64,000 nucleotides of DNA. It comes from an uncultured Sunxiuqinia sp. GTDB taxonomy: Bacteria > Bacteroidota > Bacteroidia > Bacteroidales > Prolixibacteraceae. The notes under the pieces are model-generated. The model saw only the letters and a list, made by a program, of their open reading frames with translations. It had not been told where the DNA came from and made no database searches. Of the stretch, positions 1 through 9,425 are shown piece by piece. Every line of letters starts with the position of its first letter. Position 1 is the stretch's first letter. Both the position numbers and the translations under genes were made by a program. Location: assembly GCF_947495665.1 (NCBI RefSeq), contig NZ_CANLZV010000015.1, positions 60,308 to 124,307 of the forward strand, read 5' to 3'.

Positions 1-1
1 G

Positions 2-2185
2 AAGAATGAGCTATCATTAACCGAGCAACTCCAAAAGTATTTTGGTTTTGATCGGTTTAAGGGTCAGCAGGAAGAGGTCATCAAAAGTGTTCTTGATGGG
101 AAGGATTCTTTTGTGCTGATGCCTACGGGGGGAGGAAAGTCATTGTGCTATCAGTTGCCTGCGTTAATAATGGAAGGGACTGCTATTGTTATATCACCAC
201 TGATAGCACTAATGAAGAATCAGGTTGATTCAATCCGAAGTTTTGGTACGGACGATGGAATTGCCCACTTTTTAAATTCTTCATTAACCAAAGTGGCTAT
301 TCAAAATGTGAAGGATGATGTGCTTGCCGGAAAGACAAAACTGTTGTATGTCGCTCCGGAGTCATTGACCAAACAGGACAATATTGATTTTTTAGCCAAA
401 GTCAATATCTCTTTTTATGCCATTGATGAAGCACACTGTATCTCTGAGTGGGGTCACGACTTTAGGCCCGAGTATCGACGAATTCGCCCCATTGTCCAAG
501 ACATCGGGGCGGCTCCAATTATGGCGTTGACGGCTACCGCCACGGCCAAAGTACAACATGACATCCAGAAAAACCTGGGCATGCTGGATGCGCGCGTGTT
601 CAAGGCCTCCTTTAACAGGCCAAATCTTTACTACGCGGTCAAGCCCAAAATCAAACCGGAAACTCAAATCATTCGGTTTATCAAGGAAAATGAAGGAAAG
701 TCGGGCATCATCTATTGCCTAAGCCGCAAACGAGTGGAAGAACTGGCCGAAGCGCTGCAGGTTAACGGCATCAAAGCCCTGGCCTACCACGCTGGCATGG
801 ACTCCGCTACCCGTTCCGGGAATCAGGATAAATTTCTGATGGAAGAAGTGGATGTCATTGTTGCAACCATCGCTTTTGGGATGGGTATTGACAAGCCAGA
901 TGTTCGGTTTGTTATGCATTATGATATTCCCAAGAGCCTGGAAGGCTATTACCAGGAAACCGGACGAGCCGGACGCGATGGCGGCGAAGGACAGTGCATT
1001 GCCTTTTATTCGTATAAGGATATTCAGAAACTTGAAAAGTTCATGCAGGGCAAGCCAGTGGCCGAACAGGAAATTGGTCGCCAACTGCTGCTCGATACAG
1101 CTTCCTATGCTGAAACAGCCATTTGCCGGCGAATTATGCTGCTAAACTATTTCGGCGAAAACCTGGAAGAGCCTTGCGGCAATTGCGACAACTGCCTGAA
1201 CCCAAAAGAGCAGGTGGAAGCCAGCGATGAAGTGGTTCGTGCCCTGAGAGTAATTGACGAGGTGCATGAGAAATACAAAGCCGATCACATTTCAGACATC
1301 CTGACCGGACGAATGTCCGCAGCTGTCAAATCATTCAAGCACGATCAACTAAAAACATTTGGCTCGGGCGACGACCACAGCGACCGTTTCTGGAATGCCG
1401 TTTTTCGCCAGAGCATGATTGCCGGCTTAATCAACAAGGATATCGAGAATTATGGCTTGCTGAAGATTAATGAAAAGGGACGCCAGTTTATGGAGAAACC
1501 CGAATCGTTCATGCTTGTACGCAACCACAACTACGATGAACTGGAAGAAGAAGCATCTGCATCGGGTTCGGGACCATCAGGAGGCTCCGGTGGCGATCCG
1601 GCCTTGTTTGCCATGCTGAAAGATTTGCGGAAAAAGGTGGCAAAAAAACACAAGCTTCCTCCTTTCGTAATTTTCCAGGATCCGTCGTTGGCTGATATGT
1701 CCATCCAGTATCCGATTACCTTGGAAGAAATGAAATTCATTCAGGGAGTGGGCGAAGGAAAAGCCCGGCGCTACGGTAAAGAATTTGTCGCCATGATCAA
1801 GAGCTATGTCGAGGACAATGAAATAGAGCGCCCTCAAGACATGGTGGTAAAAATGGTCGCCAATAAGTCAAAAATGAAAGTTTACATCATCCAAAGCATT
1901 GACCGCAAACTTTCGCTGGATGACATTGCCGAATCCAAAGGACTTGAGTTGAAAGACTTGATAACCGAACTGGAAGCCATTGTCAATTCAGGAACGAAAA
2001 TCAACATTGACTATTATATCAACGATGTAATGGATGAAGACCATCAGGAAGAAGTGTTTGACTATTTCCGCGAAGCCGAGGAAGACTCCATCGAGGCAGC
2101 CATTGAAGAGCTGGGCGAAGATGAATACACCGAGGAAGACATTCGTCTGATGCGCATTAAGTTTATGTCAGAAATGGGGAACTAA
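2..2185 (+). CDS. recQ: ATP-dependent DNA helicase RecQ (5' end cut by window edge)
   Basis: 3'-5' DNA helicase of the RecQ family, acting on recombination and stalled-fork intermediates in the cytoplasm. The frame is open back to base 2, and residues upstream of the first in-frame GTG (113) form the conserved N-terminal RecQ block (LQKYFGFDRFKGQQEEVIK, from about 29), so the real start lies outside the window. Visible in order: Walker A PTGGGKS, DEAH box in AIDEAHCISEWGHDFRP, motif III ALTATAT, motif VI QETGRAGRDG, the zinc-binding cysteines ending CGNCDNC, a winged-helix (RQC) region, a Gly/Ser linker, an HRDC-like domain (around 1600-1810) and an acidic C-terminal tail. It is convergent with valS and shares a terminator with it. 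Family assignment is secure; only the start is missing. Confidence 0.97.
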   Translation, partial: KNELSLTEQLQKYFGFDRFKGQQEEVIKSVLDGKDSFVLMPTGGGKSLCYQLPALIMEGTAIVISPLIALMKNQVDSIRSFGTDDGIAHFLNSSLTKVAIQNVKDDVLAGKTKLLYVAPESLTKQDNIDFLAKVNISFYAIDEAHCISEWGHDFRPEYRRIRPIVQDIGAAPIMALTATATAKVQHDIQKNLGMLDARVFKASFNRPNLYYAVKPKIKPETQIIRFIKENEGKSGIIYCLSRKRVEELAEALQVNGIKALAYHAGMDSATRSGNQDKFLMEEVDVIVATIAFGMGIDKPDVRFVMHYDIPKSLEGYYQETGRAGRDGGEGQCIAFYSYKDIQKLEKFMQGKPVAEQEIGRQLLLDTASYAETAICRRIMLLNYFGENLEEPCGNCDNCLNPKEQVEASDEVVRALRVIDEVHEKYKADHISDILTGRMSAAVKSFKHDQLKTFGSGDDHSDRFWNAVFRQSMIAGLINKDIENYGLLKINEKGRQFMEKPESFMLVRNHNYDELEEEASASGSGPSGGSGGDPALFAMLKDLRKKVAKKHKLPPFVIFQDPSLADMSIQYPITLEEMKFIQGVGEGKARRYGKEFVAMIKSYVEDNEIERPQDMVVKMVANKSKMKVYIIQSIDRKLSLDDIAESKGLELKDLITELEAIVNSGTKINIDYYINDVMDEDHQEEVFDYFREAEEDSIEAAIEELGEDEYTEEDIRLMRIKFMSEMGN

Positions 2186-2205
2186 CTCCGTTCAACTAGC
2201 GATAT

Positions 2206-2246
2206 AAAAAAACCGGCTGATTCTTCATGAATCAGCCGGTTTTTTA
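2206..2246. terminator. Bidirectional intrinsic terminator between recQ and valS
   Basis: An 11-bp perfect stem, CCGGCTGATTC at 2213-2223 pairing with GAATCAGCCGG at 2229-2239, has a 5-nt loop. It is flanked by an A-run on the left and a T-run on the right, so it can terminate transcripts from both convergent genes. Confidence 0.9.
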
Positions 2247-2275
2247 TGTATTCAATTTAGTATCTGCCGGCAAAC

Positions 2276-4903
2276 CTACTTCAGGTTGGCAATTTGCTCC
2301 TGCAGAACTTTTATCTTGGCCTCAGCATCGGCTTGTTTGGCTTTTTCTTTGGCCACAACCGCTTCAGGCGCTCCACTAACAAAGCGCTCATTGCTGAGTT
2401 TTTTCATCACCGAATTTAAAAAGCCCTGGGTATATTTCAGTTCTTCTTCCAGTTTCTTCAATTCTTCTTCGGCATCAATCAAATCACCCAAATCAATAAA
2501 ATAGCTGGATGAATACACCCGGAATGAAGCAGCGCCTTTCACTTCTTCGTTAACCAGATTGATGGCCGATAAGTTTGCCATTTTGGCAATCACCGAATCG
2601 TACTGCTGGTTATAACCTTTATCGCCCGACTGAATCTTCAGCTCCAGCTGATCTTTCATCGGCAGGTTATTGTTGTTCCGAATATTCCGAATTCCGGCAA
2701 TGGCTTCTTTTACCGATTCAAAATCGTTCAGCACGCTGGCATCCACCACTCCGGCTTCCGGCCATTGGCTGATCATGATGCTTTCGCCGTCCTGACGTTC
2801 GCGGAGCAACTGCCAGATTTCTTCTGAAATAAAAGGCATAAACGGATGCAGTATCCGCAGCACTTTATCCAATGCTTCCAACACCTCTTCATAAGTCTTT
2901 TGATCAATCGGTTGTTGGTAAGCCGGCTTCACCACTTCAAGCAACCACGATGAGAAATCATCGCGAATGGTAGTATAAACCGTCATCAAGGCATCCGAAA
3001 TCCGAAACTTTTCAAAGTGATCATTAATTATTGCAATCTGTTCGTTCAATTTATGGTTGAACCAGTCGAGGGCTAAGCGCGAATGCTCGGGCTGTTTCAA
3101 AAAGCCGGCAACCTCCCATCCTTTAATCAAGCGGAAAGAGTTCCAGATTTTAGCCGTGAAGTTACGTCCCTGCTCCGTCAGCGCCTCATCAAACAGCAAG
3201 TCGTTTCCTGCAGGCGAACACAGCAGCATGCCCACCCGGACACCATCGGCACCATATTGCTTAATCAGGTCAAGCGGGTCAGGTGAATTCCCAAGCGACT
3301 TGCTCATTTTCCGACGCAGCTTATCGCGTACAATTCCCGTAAAGTAAACGTTCTTGAACGGTTTATCCTGACGGTATTCGTAGCCGGCAATAATCATTCG
3401 GGCCACCCAGAAAAAGATAATTTCCGGCGCGGTTACCAAATCATCAGTCGGATAATAATATTGAATATCCTTATTGTTCGGATCGTTGATACCATCAAAC
3501 ACCGAGATCGGCCACAACCAGGAAGAAGCCCAAGTGTCAAGCACATCTTCATCCTGAGTCAGGTCAGCCATTGTCAGCTGAGCGTTGCCTGTTTTTTCCT
3601 TGGCTGCCTCCAGCGCTTTTTCAGCCGTTTCGGCTACCACAAAGCTGCCATCAGCCAGGTAATACACGGGTATTTGATGCCCCCACCACAATTGACGACT
3701 GATACACCAGTCCTTCACATTGCCCATCCAGTGGCGGTAAAGGTTTTTAAATTTCTTAGGGTGAAATTCCACATCGTCAGACTCCACCGCTTCCAAAGCA
3801 GGCTTGGCCAGTTTTTCCATCGCCAAAAACCATTGGGCCGACAGTTTGGGCTCAATCACAACATCGGTACGTTCCGAATAACCAACCTTGTTTTTATAGT
3901 CTTCCTCTTTAACCAGATTGCCGGCGTCTTCCAGCATCGGGATGATTTGCTTACGCGCTTCAAAACGGTCAACCCCCACCAGCAGCTGTGCTTTTTCGCT
4001 CAGCGTGCCATCATCGTTAAAGGTATCGATGGTTTCCAGGTTGTGACGCATCCCAATTTCGTAGTCATTGATATCATGCGCCGGGGTAATTTTCAAACAA
4101 CCTGTTCCAAATTCCATGTCCACGTAGTCGTCCATAATCACAGGAACACTGCGATTAACAAGCGGCACCAATACGCGTTTGCCTTTCAAGTGCTTAAAAC
4201 GTTCATCTTCCGGGTTCACACACACAGCGGTATCTCCAAGGATTGTTTCCGGACGCGTGGTGGCAATGGTCACATAGTCGTCTTCGCCTTCAATCTGGTA
4301 ACGGACATAGTACAATTTCGATTGCTCTTCCTTGTAGATTACCTCTTCATCGGACACAGCGGTTTTAGCCTGAGGATCCCAGTTAACCATGCGTACGCCG
4401 CGGTAAACCAACCCTTTATTGTACAGATCGACAAAAACCTTAATTACCGATTCGGAACGCGCCTCATCCATGGTAAAGCAGGTACGCTCCCAGTCGCAGG
4501 AAGCACCCAGCTTTTTCAGCTGTTCCAGGATGATTCCTCCATGCTTATCCGTCCAATCCCAGGCATGTTTCAGAAATTCCTCTCGCGTCAAGTCTTTTTT
4601 AGCAATTCCTTCGCCTTTCAGTTTAGCCACAACTTTGGCTTCCGTTGCAATGGAAGCGTGGTCTGTTCCGGGCACCCAGCAGGCATTTTTTCCGAGCATA
4701 CGCGCCCGGCGCACCAGAATATCCTGAATCGTATTGTTTAGCATGTGCCCCATGTGCAGCACTCCCGTCACATTTGGTGGGGGAATTACAATGGTGTAAG
4801 GCTCACGCTCATCGGGTTCGGAGTGAAAGTAGTTCTGTTTCAACCAATACTGGTACCACTTATCCTCTACTTCAACAGGATTATACTTGCTTGGAATTTC
4901 CAT
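2276..4903 (-). CDS. valS: Valine--tRNA ligase
   Basis: Class I aminoacyl-tRNA synthetase that charges tRNA-Val in the cytoplasm. The HIGH motif appears as HMGH near residue 50 (in [13 protein letters not shown]), the KMSKS motif as KMSKS near residue 530, and an editing (CP1) domain lies between them. The anticodon-binding region is followed by a charged C-terminal coiled coil ([16 protein letters not shown]), typical of bacterial ValRS. The length of 875 residues is normal. The gene is monocistronic, convergent with recQ; a TAnnTTTG box lies about 40 bp upstream of the ATG. Confidence 0.98.
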   Translation of the reverse strand: MEIPSKYNPVEVEDKWYQYWLKQNYFHSEPDEREPYTIVIPPPNVTGVLHMGHMLNNTIQDILVRRARMLGKNACWVPGTDHASIATEAKVVAKLKGEGIAKKDLTREEFLKHAWDWTDKHGGIILEQLKKLGASCDWERTCFTMDEARSESVIKVFVDLYNKGLVYRGVRMVNWDPQAKTAVSDEEVIYKEEQSKLYYVRYQIEGEDDYVTIATTRPETILGDTAVCVNPEDERFKHLKGKRVLVPLVNRSVPVIMDDYVDMEFGTGCLKITPAHDINDYEIGMRHNLETIDTFNDDGTLSEKAQLLVGVDRFEARKQIIPMLEDAGNLVKEEDYKNKVGYSERTDVVIEPKLSAQWFLAMEKLAKPALEAVESDDVEFHPKKFKNLYRHWMGNVKDWCISRQLWWGHQIPVYYLADGSFVVAETAEKALEAAKEKTGNAQLTMADLTQDEDVLDTWASSWLWPISVFDGINDPNNKDIQYYYPTDDLVTAPEIIFFWVARMIIAGYEYRQDKPFKNVYFTGIVRDKLRRKMSKSLGNSPDPLDLIKQYGADGVRVGMLLCSPAGNDLLFDEALTEQGRNFTAKIWNSFRLIKGWEVAGFLKQPEHSRLALDWFNHKLNEQIAIINDHFEKFRISDALMTVYTTIRDDFSSWLLEVVKPAYQQPIDQKTYEEVLEALDKVLRILHPFMPFISEEIWQLLRERQDGESIMISQWPEAGVVDASVLNDFESVKEAIAGIRNIRNNNNLPMKDQLELKIQSGDKGYNQQYDSVIAKMANLSAINLVNEEVKGAASFRVYSSSYFIDLGDLIDAEEELKKLEEELKYTQGFLNSVMKKLSNERFVSGAPEAVVAKEKAKQADAEAKIKVLQEQIANLK

Positions 4904-5244
4904 TAGTTATGTGATTTTTAACGTATTCTGAATTAAGGCACAAAAATATAAAAATTCCGCTATCGCTCGTTGGTTTTCCATTGGTTTATCCACATGACAA
5001 CCGGAAGCTTAAAAGATACGGGGATTTGTGCGCTGGATTATTCGCCGGACAGCTTACCTATTTTCCTCTAAGCTGCCTGCTGAAGTTTGTCGGTTTATGG
5101 CCACGTCTTTCCTCAATTTTAGTCCTTCAAAAAGAGCCTTTTTCCTGGATGAATGAATTTTAAACTTTTGATTCGAATCAAAAAAATGATTGCGTCAATT
5201 GAATCAGTTCCGACTACACTTGAAGACAAAAGTCCAGAATTGCA
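4904..5244. other. Intergenic region with an 18-bp palindrome
   Basis: This stretch lies upstream of valS and downstream of the barrel protein gene. It holds the valS -7 box and, at 5166-5183, the perfect palindrome TTTTGATTCGAATCAAAA. A short open frame at 4981-5163 has no recognisable product. I see no RNA gene. Confidence 0.5.
4941..4948 (-). promoter_or_regulatory. Candidate -7 box for valS
   Basis: On the minus strand this reads TATTTTTG, matching the Bacteroidota -7 consensus TAnnTTTG. It would give a leader of roughly 30 nt before the valS ATG at 4903. No clear TTG -33 element is visible at the right spacing, so support is moderate. Confidence 0.4.
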
Positions 5245-6735
5245 CTAAAACTGGTAGCTCAGCCCTGTTGACACTCCAATGGTGTAGGGTTTGAAATCAA
5301 CATCAGGATTGCTATTCAACGAACCTAAGAAATACCTTAACTGGGGCTCAAGGTGCAAACTAATTTTGTTCGAAATTCCGTAGCCCACTCCTAGCCCAAT
5401 AGTGGTGCTGTAATTCAAACGGTTCATATCCCGGGTTTCGCCGATACGTTCATTTCCGAACTGGCTGTTGGCGTAAGCGTTGTTCCCCACAAGTACGCTG
5501 GTACTGAAACCACCAAGTACCTGTAGATCAAAAGTAGCGTCGATCAACTGGTAACGTAAAAGAAAAGGGATCTCGATGTATTCAAAGTTTTGTTCAAACT
5601 CGGTCTCGGTCAGTAAAATTCCATCACTGGCTGCAAACGACTCAAAACCATTACTCAGCTTGGCGTTGGTTGGCAGGCGATCGATAGAGATAACTCCAGC
5701 AGCTGTGTTCATCAGCATCTCACCCGCTCTGACAGCAACGGTTGTATTGAAATAAGCGGGGTCCCCTTTCGCCGATTCTCCGCTAACCACATCGTTAGAA
5801 ATGCCTGCGGGTTGATAAACCTGATTGGAAGATGTTTGCTCCAGTTTGCTGTAGTAAACACCACTCTGAATACTCCAGCGTTTCTTTGTTTTATACTCAA
5901 CGGCAAGTCCTCCTCCCATCTGGAAATAATCTTTTGAATTGGCAACAGTCATACTGCGGGAATAATTCTGGCTCTGTGAACTTTGATTAACAGCCATTCC
6001 CGGTGTCAGCATCGCACCCAGCGCCCAGCCTTGCTCATCGCCAGCCTCTTGATTCATCGCAAGCATCCGGGCATTCTCCTGCATCCGGTACTGATCCAGC
6101 AGGTTCAGTTCTGATGCGCTTTCCCGCTGCTTTTTATTCATTTCCACCAAGGCAGTCTGCCGGTCAAATGAATCGTCCAATTCCAGCTTAAGCAAATCCA
6201 ACAAGCGCAATGGGCTAGCACCTTCAGTGGAACGGATTAAAGCTTCTGTTGCCGGAGCATTCTCTTGGGCAAACAAAGCAGTCCCTGAAGCAAACGCTGG
6301 AGTAGCCGTGGCATTCAACTCGTTTCTCTTTGCACCTCCCGCTTGCTGGGCTGCCGGCACATTCGACTTAGCGGCTTCCTGCGCATAAACTGTTTCATCC
6401 GGTTTCTGCGGAATGGCAATCCCTGTCTCAGTTTTGGTTTCTCCTTCGGAGTCTCCGGGAACTGTGCTCATTTCCTGTTCACTAACCGGAACCTGCCGGT
6501 CTGATAAAACCGGAGCTAATTCCCCATCACGATGCTGCATTTGCCAACCCAAGAAAAAAGCCAGCAAAACGGCAGCTGCAATCCCCGTTCCTTTTAGGTA
6601 ACGAAATAGTACACGACGTTTGTCCCCCACCTGCTGTTCCTGAATTCGATTCCAAACATAAGCCGGTGGCTCTTGTTCAAAATGCTCCAACTTCGAACGG
6701 AACAGTTCATCTATTTGATTATTATTCTTTGTCAT
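5245..6735 (-). CDS. Membrane-anchored protein with C-terminal outer-membrane-type beta-barrel, coupled to ECF sigma
   Basis: 496 residues. Residues 1-45 form a cytoplasmic-looking segment (FRSKLEHFEQEPPAYVWNRI) of a type often found directly after ECF sigma genes in Bacteroidota. A single hydrophobic helix follows at about 50-66 (GIAAAVLLAFFLGW), then a Ser/Thr/Ala-rich linker, and from about residue 230 a region with alternating beta strands ending in SYQF, like PorT-type outer-membrane beta-barrels. Its ATG overlaps the stop of the upstream sigma gene (ATGA, 6732-6735), so the two are translationally coupled. An anti-sigma or envelope-sensing role is inferred from this coupling. The combination of an inner-membrane helix and a barrel domain is topologically odd. 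Confidence 0.75.
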   Translation of the reverse strand: MTKNNNQIDELFRSKLEHFEQEPPAYVWNRIQEQQVGDKRRVLFRYLKGTGIAAAVLLAFFLGWQMQHRDGELAPVLSDRQVPVSEQEMSTVPGDSEGETKTETGIAIPQKPDETVYAQEAAKSNVPAAQQAGGAKRNELNATATPAFASGTALFAQENAPATEALIRSTEGASPLRLLDLLKLELDDSFDRQTALVEMNKKQRESASELNLLDQYRMQENARMLAMNQEAGDEQGWALGAMLTPGMAVNQSSQSQNYSRSMTVANSKDYFQMGGGLAVEYKTKKRWSIQSGVYYSKLEQTSSNQVYQPAGISNDVVSGESAKGDPAYFNTTVAVRAGEMLMNTAAGVISIDRLPTNAKLSNGFESFAASDGILLTETEFEQNFEYIEIPFLLRYQLIDATFDLQVLGGFSTSVLVGNNAYANSQFGNERIGETRDMNRLNYSTTIGLGVGYGISNKISLHLEPQLRYFLGSLNSNPDVDFKPYTIGVSTGLSYQF

Positions 6736-7346
6736 GCAGAATAATTATTTTCTATTTCACCAAAATACTTCACAACCTTCTCCTTTAAGATCCCCCGCGC
6801 ACGCGCCAGGTTCGACTTTGAGGTCCCTACCGAAATATTCATTTCATCGGCAATTTCCTTGTGGTTCATCCCATCAAACGCATAAAGGTTAAACACCATA
6901 CGGTAGCGCGGTGGCAACTCCTGAATTAGCTTCATCAGATCCTGAGCCGACAGCTCTGAGATCACTTGGTCGCTTAATTCCGGACCATCATACACGCCCA
7001 TATCTTCCACTGGGTGCATTAAATTGTTTTTACGATAACGCTCCAAGGCAGTATTTACCATGATTCGTCGCACCCATCCCTCAAACGAGCCTTCATGCCG
7101 AAAAGAACCAATTTTTTCAAAGACCTTCAAAAAACCTTCCTGCAAGTTATCTTCCGCTTCCGTGTCATCTTTCGAATAGCGAAGACAAACCCCATACATC
7201 TTGGGTGCCATATACCGGTAAAGCTCGGCCTGCGCTTTTGCTTTTCCTGCAGCACTATCAATAATGAGTTGCTTCAGATCTTTCAAAATCGTTTCAATTG
7301 GTTTAAGATCAAAATTAGCAGAATCCTTGCACAAATAGCAATTCAT
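6732..7346 (-). CDS. RNA polymerase ECF sigma factor
   Basis: 204-residue sigma-70 factor of the extracytoplasmic-function class, directing RNA polymerase to a small regulon. Region 2 is seen in LYRYMAPKMYGVCLRYS through DNLQEGFLKVFEKIGSF and GWVRRIMVNTALERYR. Region 4 is seen in LPPRYRMVFNLYAFDGMNH followed by the helix-turn-helix KEIADEMNISVGTSKSNL. It overlaps the downstream barrel protein by 4 bp. The first 25 residues before the sigma-like sequence are unusual, and the start could lie further in. The gene is divergent from the serpin operon; a 10-bp inverted repeat sits in the shared intergenic region. Confidence 0.93.
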   Translation of the reverse strand: MNCYLCKDSANFDLKPIETILKDLKQLIIDSAAGKAKAQAELYRYMAPKMYGVCLRYSKDDTEAEDNLQEGFLKVFEKIGSFRHEGSFEGWVRRIMVNTALERYRKNNLMHPVEDMGVYDGPELSDQVISELSAQDLMKLIQELPPRYRMVFNLYAFDGMNHKEIADEMNISVGTSKSNLARARGILKEKVVKYFGEIENNYSA

Positions 7347-7427
7347 TCTTTGGTTTGTTCTATAAGTACACCTAAAAAACAGGCATGATGGGTGATTTCA
7401 CTTAGCAGATGCAAGTAGCCCTCTAAA

Positions 7428-7477
7428 GGTTGCGTCAGCCTATTCATTTTTCAGTTTCTCTGTTTTTTGACGCAACC
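7428..7477. repeat. 10-bp inverted repeat between divergent sigma and serpin genes
   Basis: GGTTGCGTCA (7428-7437) and its exact complement TGACGCAACC (7468-7477) are separated by 30 bp in a 192-bp divergent intergenic region. This could be a pair of operator half-sites or a stem-loop. No T-run follows, so it does not look like a terminator. Confidence 0.5.
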
Positions 7478-7538
7478 ATTACACTGATTTACCAATCAAG
7501 ATTACATGAACGACATCTTTGTACAAAATCATTGAGTC

Positions 7539-8783
7539 ATGAAAACTCTTAGTCTATTTTTAAGCATTGCTCTTCTCGGGTTGTCCCCACAGTCTTGCAC
7601 CAACACGCCTGTTGAAGATGGCCCAGGAGACACCATTGAGCTCACTAAAAAATCACAACAGCTTATTGAAGGCGACAACACCTTTGGCCTCGAACTTTTT
7701 AAAACAGTCAATGCCAGCCTGGAGGAAGATAAAAACCTGATGCTTTCACCGCTCAGCATTTCGCTGGCTTTAGCCATGACCTACAACGGGGCTGAAGGGA
7801 ATACCAAATCACAGATGGAAGAGGCTCTGCACAAAGCTGTTTTTTCGACTCAGGAAATCAATAACGCGTATCAACAATTGGTTGCAGCCCTAAAAAGCCA
7901 CGACTCCAAAGTAGACCTTTCGATTGCCAACGCCATTTTTCATCGCGATGACTTCCAGGTAAACTCCAACTTCATTTCAACCAATCAAGAGTATTACCAG
8001 GCCGAAGTAGAAGCACTAAATTTCAATGCGGCAGAAGCCAGCAAAAAACAGGTTAATGAGTGGGTAAACGACCAAACCCGAAATAAGATTGAAAAAATTA
8101 TCGATTCCATTTCGCCGAACGATGTTATGTATTTGCTCAACGCCATTTACTTTAACGGGGAATGGACATACCGCTTCAACAAAGACCAAACAGAGAACCG
8201 GACATTTTATACCGAAAATGGCAACGAGCTACAAGTACTAAGCATGATGCTGGAAGAAATGCCCCTGAATTACGCCAGCACTGAGCAGTTTGAACTGCTG
8301 GAGCTTCCTTACGGCAAAGAGAAATACAGCATGCTGATCTTTCTTCCGAATAAGAACCATTCAACCAATGAGGTGATTGCCGGGCTTGGTTCTGCCGGGC
8401 TAAATGAGTTGCTTGGGAACCTGCATCAACGAAACCTGAAAGTTTACCTTTCGAAGTTTGAATTCGCCTTTGAAACCAGCTTGACTGATCCGCTTAAGAC
8501 CCTTGGAATGACCGATGCTTTTTCGCCGATGCTTGCTGATTTTTCAGGCATCTCAAACCGATCAGACCTGTTTCTTTCTGAGGTAAAGCACAAAAGCTAC
8601 ATCAAGGTAGATGAGAAAGGAACAGAAGCAGCCGCCGTAACAAGCGTAACCGTTGGTGTTACTTCAATTGGGGCAGAGCCGGTTTTCAATGTCAACCGTC
8701 CTTTTGTTTTCGCCATTCGCGAAAAAGATACCAACACCTTGTTGTTTTTAGGAAAAGTGAATAATCCGTTGCGCCATGAATAA
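7539..8783 (+). CDS. Serpin-family protease inhibitor lipoprotein
   Basis: 414-residue serpin, a suicide inhibitor that traps a target protease after cleavage of its reactive-centre loop. The N-terminus is a short hydrophobic signal ending in a cysteine (LLGLSPQSC), a probable lipoprotein signal with a non-classical box. Serpin-specific blocks include NLMLSPLSISLALAMTYNGA near the start, the inhibitory hinge EKGTEAAAVTSVTVG near the C-terminus and the signature FNVNRPFVFAI. The hinge has the small residues needed for loop insertion, so it is probably inhibitory. Counting 17 residues from the hinge Glu puts P1 near a Thr in VTSIG, which is uncertain. It overlaps the next lipoprotein gene by 8 bp. 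Confidence 0.93.
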   Translation: MKTLSLFLSIALLGLSPQSCTNTPVEDGPGDTIELTKKSQQLIEGDNTFGLELFKTVNASLEEDKNLMLSPLSISLALAMTYNGAEGNTKSQMEEALHKAVFSTQEINNAYQQLVAALKSHDSKVDLSIANAIFHRDDFQVNSNFISTNQEYYQAEVEALNFNAAEASKKQVNEWVNDQTRNKIEKIIDSISPNDVMYLLNAIYFNGEWTYRFNKDQTENRTFYTENGNELQVLSMMLEEMPLNYASTEQFELLELPYGKEKYSMLIFLPNKNHSTNEVIAGLGSAGLNELLGNLHQRNLKVYLSKFEFAFETSLTDPLKTLGMTDAFSPMLADFSGISNRSDLFLSEVKHKSYIKVDEKGTEAAAVTSVTVGVTSIGAEPVFNVNRPFVFAIREKDTNTLLFLGKVNNPLRHE

Positions 8784-9330
8784 AGTCAGACTACTCCTGC
8801 TACTTTTTCCCTTTCTGTTGGCAGCCTCCTGCACCGAAGAGGAAGTGCCGGACAATCCGAAAGAGTTTACCATTTATTTTCAGTTTGACCATGTGAACCA
8901 CGCCTGGGGCTATCTGCACAGGGGCTTCATCATCGATCAGCAGGGAACCCTATACGACTATAATCAACCGGGAAACTGGAATTGGCCGGAAAATGACCAA
9001 ATTAAAGTTGAAGATTTTGAAAGCAATCTTTTGCAAGCCACGGCCAGAGATACGTTCCTGAATGAAAATACGCTTCAAAAAATGGAGCAACTGGCTTTAA
9101 AAGCCCGCCAAGGAAGACTTAGCGAAGGGAAATCGGTGATGGCCGATGCCGGCGCGGAAATTTACGCCATCTACCTGTCCAAAAAAAATAGTCCGGTACT
9201 AACCCGATACCTGCTGCAGCAACGTGGCGACTGGTACCAAAAAAACACGAGCCCCGCTTCGGATATCCTCACCGAATGGCTGATTGAAGTGCGGGGGAAA
9301 TCCGGATTCCCGGAGAAACATTTTAATTAA
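8776..9330 (+). CDS. Small lipoprotein of unknown function, partner of the serpin gene
   Basis: 184 residues, not recognised as a known family. A lipoprotein signal is clear (LLLLFPFLLAASC, cysteine near residue 20). The mature part is hydrophilic and rich in aromatic residues (HAWGYLHRGFI, GNWNWPENDQ, GDWYQKNTSP), with no transmembrane segment. Its start lies inside the 3' end of the serpin gene (8-bp overlap), so the two are probably co-translated and may work together in the envelope. A strong terminator follows. Confidence 0.8.
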   Translation: MNKVRLLLLLFPFLLAASCTEEEVPDNPKEFTIYFQFDHVNHAWGYLHRGFIIDQQGTLYDYNQPGNWNWPENDQIKVEDFESNLLQATARDTFLNENTLQKMEQLALKARQGRLSEGKSVMADAGAEIYAIYLSKKNSPVLTRYLLQQRGDWYQKNTSPASDILTEWLIEVRGKSGFPEKHFN

Positions 9331-9375
9331 TCAAACAATACCTAGTTTTCACAATCGTTCTTAATTAATCCAAAA

Positions 9376-9408
9376 AAACGGGCAACACACTCACGATGTT
9401 GCCCGTTT
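9376..9408. terminator. Bidirectional terminator between serpin operon and C1 peptidase
   Basis: A 12-bp perfect stem, AAACGGGCAACA (9376-9387) with TGTTGCCCGTTT (9397-9408), has a 9-nt loop and A/T-rich flanks. It serves the convergent gene pair. Confidence 0.88.
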
Positions 9409-9425
9409 CAAATTTTGTCAGCTTC

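Noticed and set aside
3461..4741. 426-codon open frame on the plus strand
   Set aside because: Lies wholly antisense to valS, is rich in His/Phe/Arg as expected for a shadow frame, and has no recognisable domain.
4986..4994. TTATCCACA, a perfect DnaA box
   Set aside because: Only one copy, with no cluster, AT-rich unwinding region or dnaA/dnaN genes nearby, so it is not evidence of an origin.
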